In this document: piece by piece, positions 5,941-6,167 of the stretch
Layout of the letters: every line of letters begins with the position of its first letter
How positions within the stretch are numbered: the stretch's first letter is position 1
DNA from: Filomicrobium sp.
Lineage (GTDB): Bacteria > Pseudomonadota > Alphaproteobacteria > Rhizobiales > Hyphomicrobiaceae
Direction: 5' to 3'
NCBI GenBank assembly: GCA_030607105.1
Contig: JAUWFF010000083.1
Location: 1 to 6,167 of the forward strand
DNA length: 6,167 bases
Position numbers and translations under genes: made by a program
The notes under the pieces: generated by a model
What the model was told of the DNA's origin: nothing
Seen by the model: the letters and a program-made list of their open reading frames with translations, nothing else
Database searches by the model: none

Positions 5941-5968
5941 AATCTAGACACTCTTGCCCGATGGTCAA
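5941..5968 (-). promoter_or_regulatory. Sigma70-like promoter of the candidate small RNA
   Basis: On the minus strand TTGACC (complement of 5963-5968) is followed after 16 bases by TAGATT (complement of 5941-5946); the overlapping CTAGAT also resembles the alphaproteobacterial CTATAT -10. Transcription would start near 5934-5937. A run of seven G lies just upstream on the same strand (complement of 5975-5981). Confidence 0.55.
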
Positions 5969-5986
5969 TAGCATCCCCCCCACCTC

Positions 5987-6002
5987 TTCACGTATTTGTG
6001 AA
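5987..6002. promoter_or_regulatory. Palindrome upstream of the small RNA promoter, possible operator
   Basis: TTCAC (5987-5991) and GTGAA (5998-6002) form a perfect inverted repeat with a six-base spacer. Its centre lies about 58 bases before the estimated small RNA start, a usual place for an activator site. The half-sites are in the opposite order to the Crp consensus (TGTGA-N6-TCACA), so Crp is not the obvious binder. Confidence 0.3.
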
Positions 6003-6089
6003 CAGAGCCTCGCCATTTATCTCAGGATAAAGAGTTGCGGAGATACTCATGTGTCACACCCGCAACGATTCGTGCGAAGAAGTGTGGCT

Positions 6090-6167
6090 CTATTGCTGAA
6101 ACGGGTTACCCGGAGCAACAATCACAAATTCACTGGCGTCAATTTCCGCATCCTTCACCACCCGTGC
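6090..6167 (-). CDS. C-terminal end of an unidentified protein, cut by the window edge
   Basis: On the minus strand, the frame entering from the right edge is open for 25 codons and stops at TAG (6090-6092). The other two minus-strand frames stop earlier (within about 4 and 9 codons of the edge). The last residues read DASEFVIVAPGNPFQQ, a credible beta-strand and turn rich in valine, acidic and polar residues. No family is recognised from so short a piece. An inverted repeat (CACAC/GTGTG with inner CGCA/TGCG, 6055-6086) lies just beyond the stop and might help end the transcript. Confidence 0.45.
   Translation of the reverse strand, partial: ARVVKDAEIDASEFVIVAPGNPFQQ

Larger units (their letters stand above)
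5663..6089. other. Intergenic stretch around the small RNA candidate
   Basis: Besides the small RNA, its promoter and the upstream palindrome, bases 5663-5793 hold only an inverted repeat GAACTC/GAGTTC (5703-5708 with 5731-5736) of uncertain meaning. Bases 6003-6054 show nothing I recognise. No reading frame longer than a few tens of codons with a Shine-Dalgarno is present on either strand. Confidence 0.5.

Noticed and set aside
5987..6002. A Crp/FNR operator
   Set aside because: The half-sites are TTCAC then GTGAA, the reverse order of the Crp pattern, so naming Crp would be wrong.
6049..6099. A 16-codon plus-strand frame with a GGAG six bases before its ATG (begins MCHTRNDS)
   Set aside because: It overlaps the end of the minus-strand partial gene, has no gene directly downstream in view, and a frame so short arises easily by chance; it would need ribosome profiling to be believed.

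Overview
The window looks like a chromosomal segment of an alphaproteobacterium, most likely of the order Hyphomicrobiales. The reasons are the alphaproteobacterial form of the Ffh G4 region (TRADGDGRGG), an S16 with a long Lys/Ala/Glu tail, an RlpA of the short SPOR-less type, an iron-transporter gene preceded by Irr-box-like (ICE) sequences, and moderately high GC with GC-rich third positions. Genus cannot be fixed from the sequence alone.

Layout from left to right. (1) Positions 2-1517, plus strand: the 3' part of ffh (SRP GTPase, cut by the window edge), then rpsP (ribosomal protein S16) from a TTG start, closed by a strong hairpin terminator at 1563-1592. The usual followers rimM, trmD and rplS are not here. 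(2) 1809-2381, plus strand: rlpA, a lipoprotein septal-ring lytic transglycosylase. (3) 2455-3510, minus strand: a periplasmic Fe(III)-binding protein of the FbpA/FutA type, convergent with rlpA and sharing a hairpin terminator at 2390-2417. Its upstream region carries a cluster of Irr-box-like palindromes (3634-3681). No permease or ATPase gene adjoins it. (4) 3511-4123: a 613-base interval holding the iron promoter region and one weak unidentified minus-strand reading frame. (5) 4124-4924, plus strand: a TauE/SafE-family membrane protein. (6) 5141-5617, plus strand: a stand-alone cyclic-nucleotide-binding-fold protein without a DNA-binding domain. (7) 5618-6167: mostly non-coding. On the minus strand it contains a well-formed candidate small RNA gene at about 5794-5935, with a sigma70-like promoter, stacked hairpins with C-rich loops and a terminator with a U run. 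At the right edge is the last 25 codons of a minus-strand gene.

The genes do not form one pathway. Ffh and S16 belong to co-translational protein targeting and the ribosome. RlpA acts on cell-wall glycan at division, the FbpA-like protein captures iron under apparent Irr control, and the TauE/SafE and cNMP-fold proteins have no specific role I can assign. The two observations most worth following are the unannotated C-loop small RNA and the iron-responsive operator cluster. I see no CRISPR array, insertion sequence, tRNA, rRNA or phage gene.
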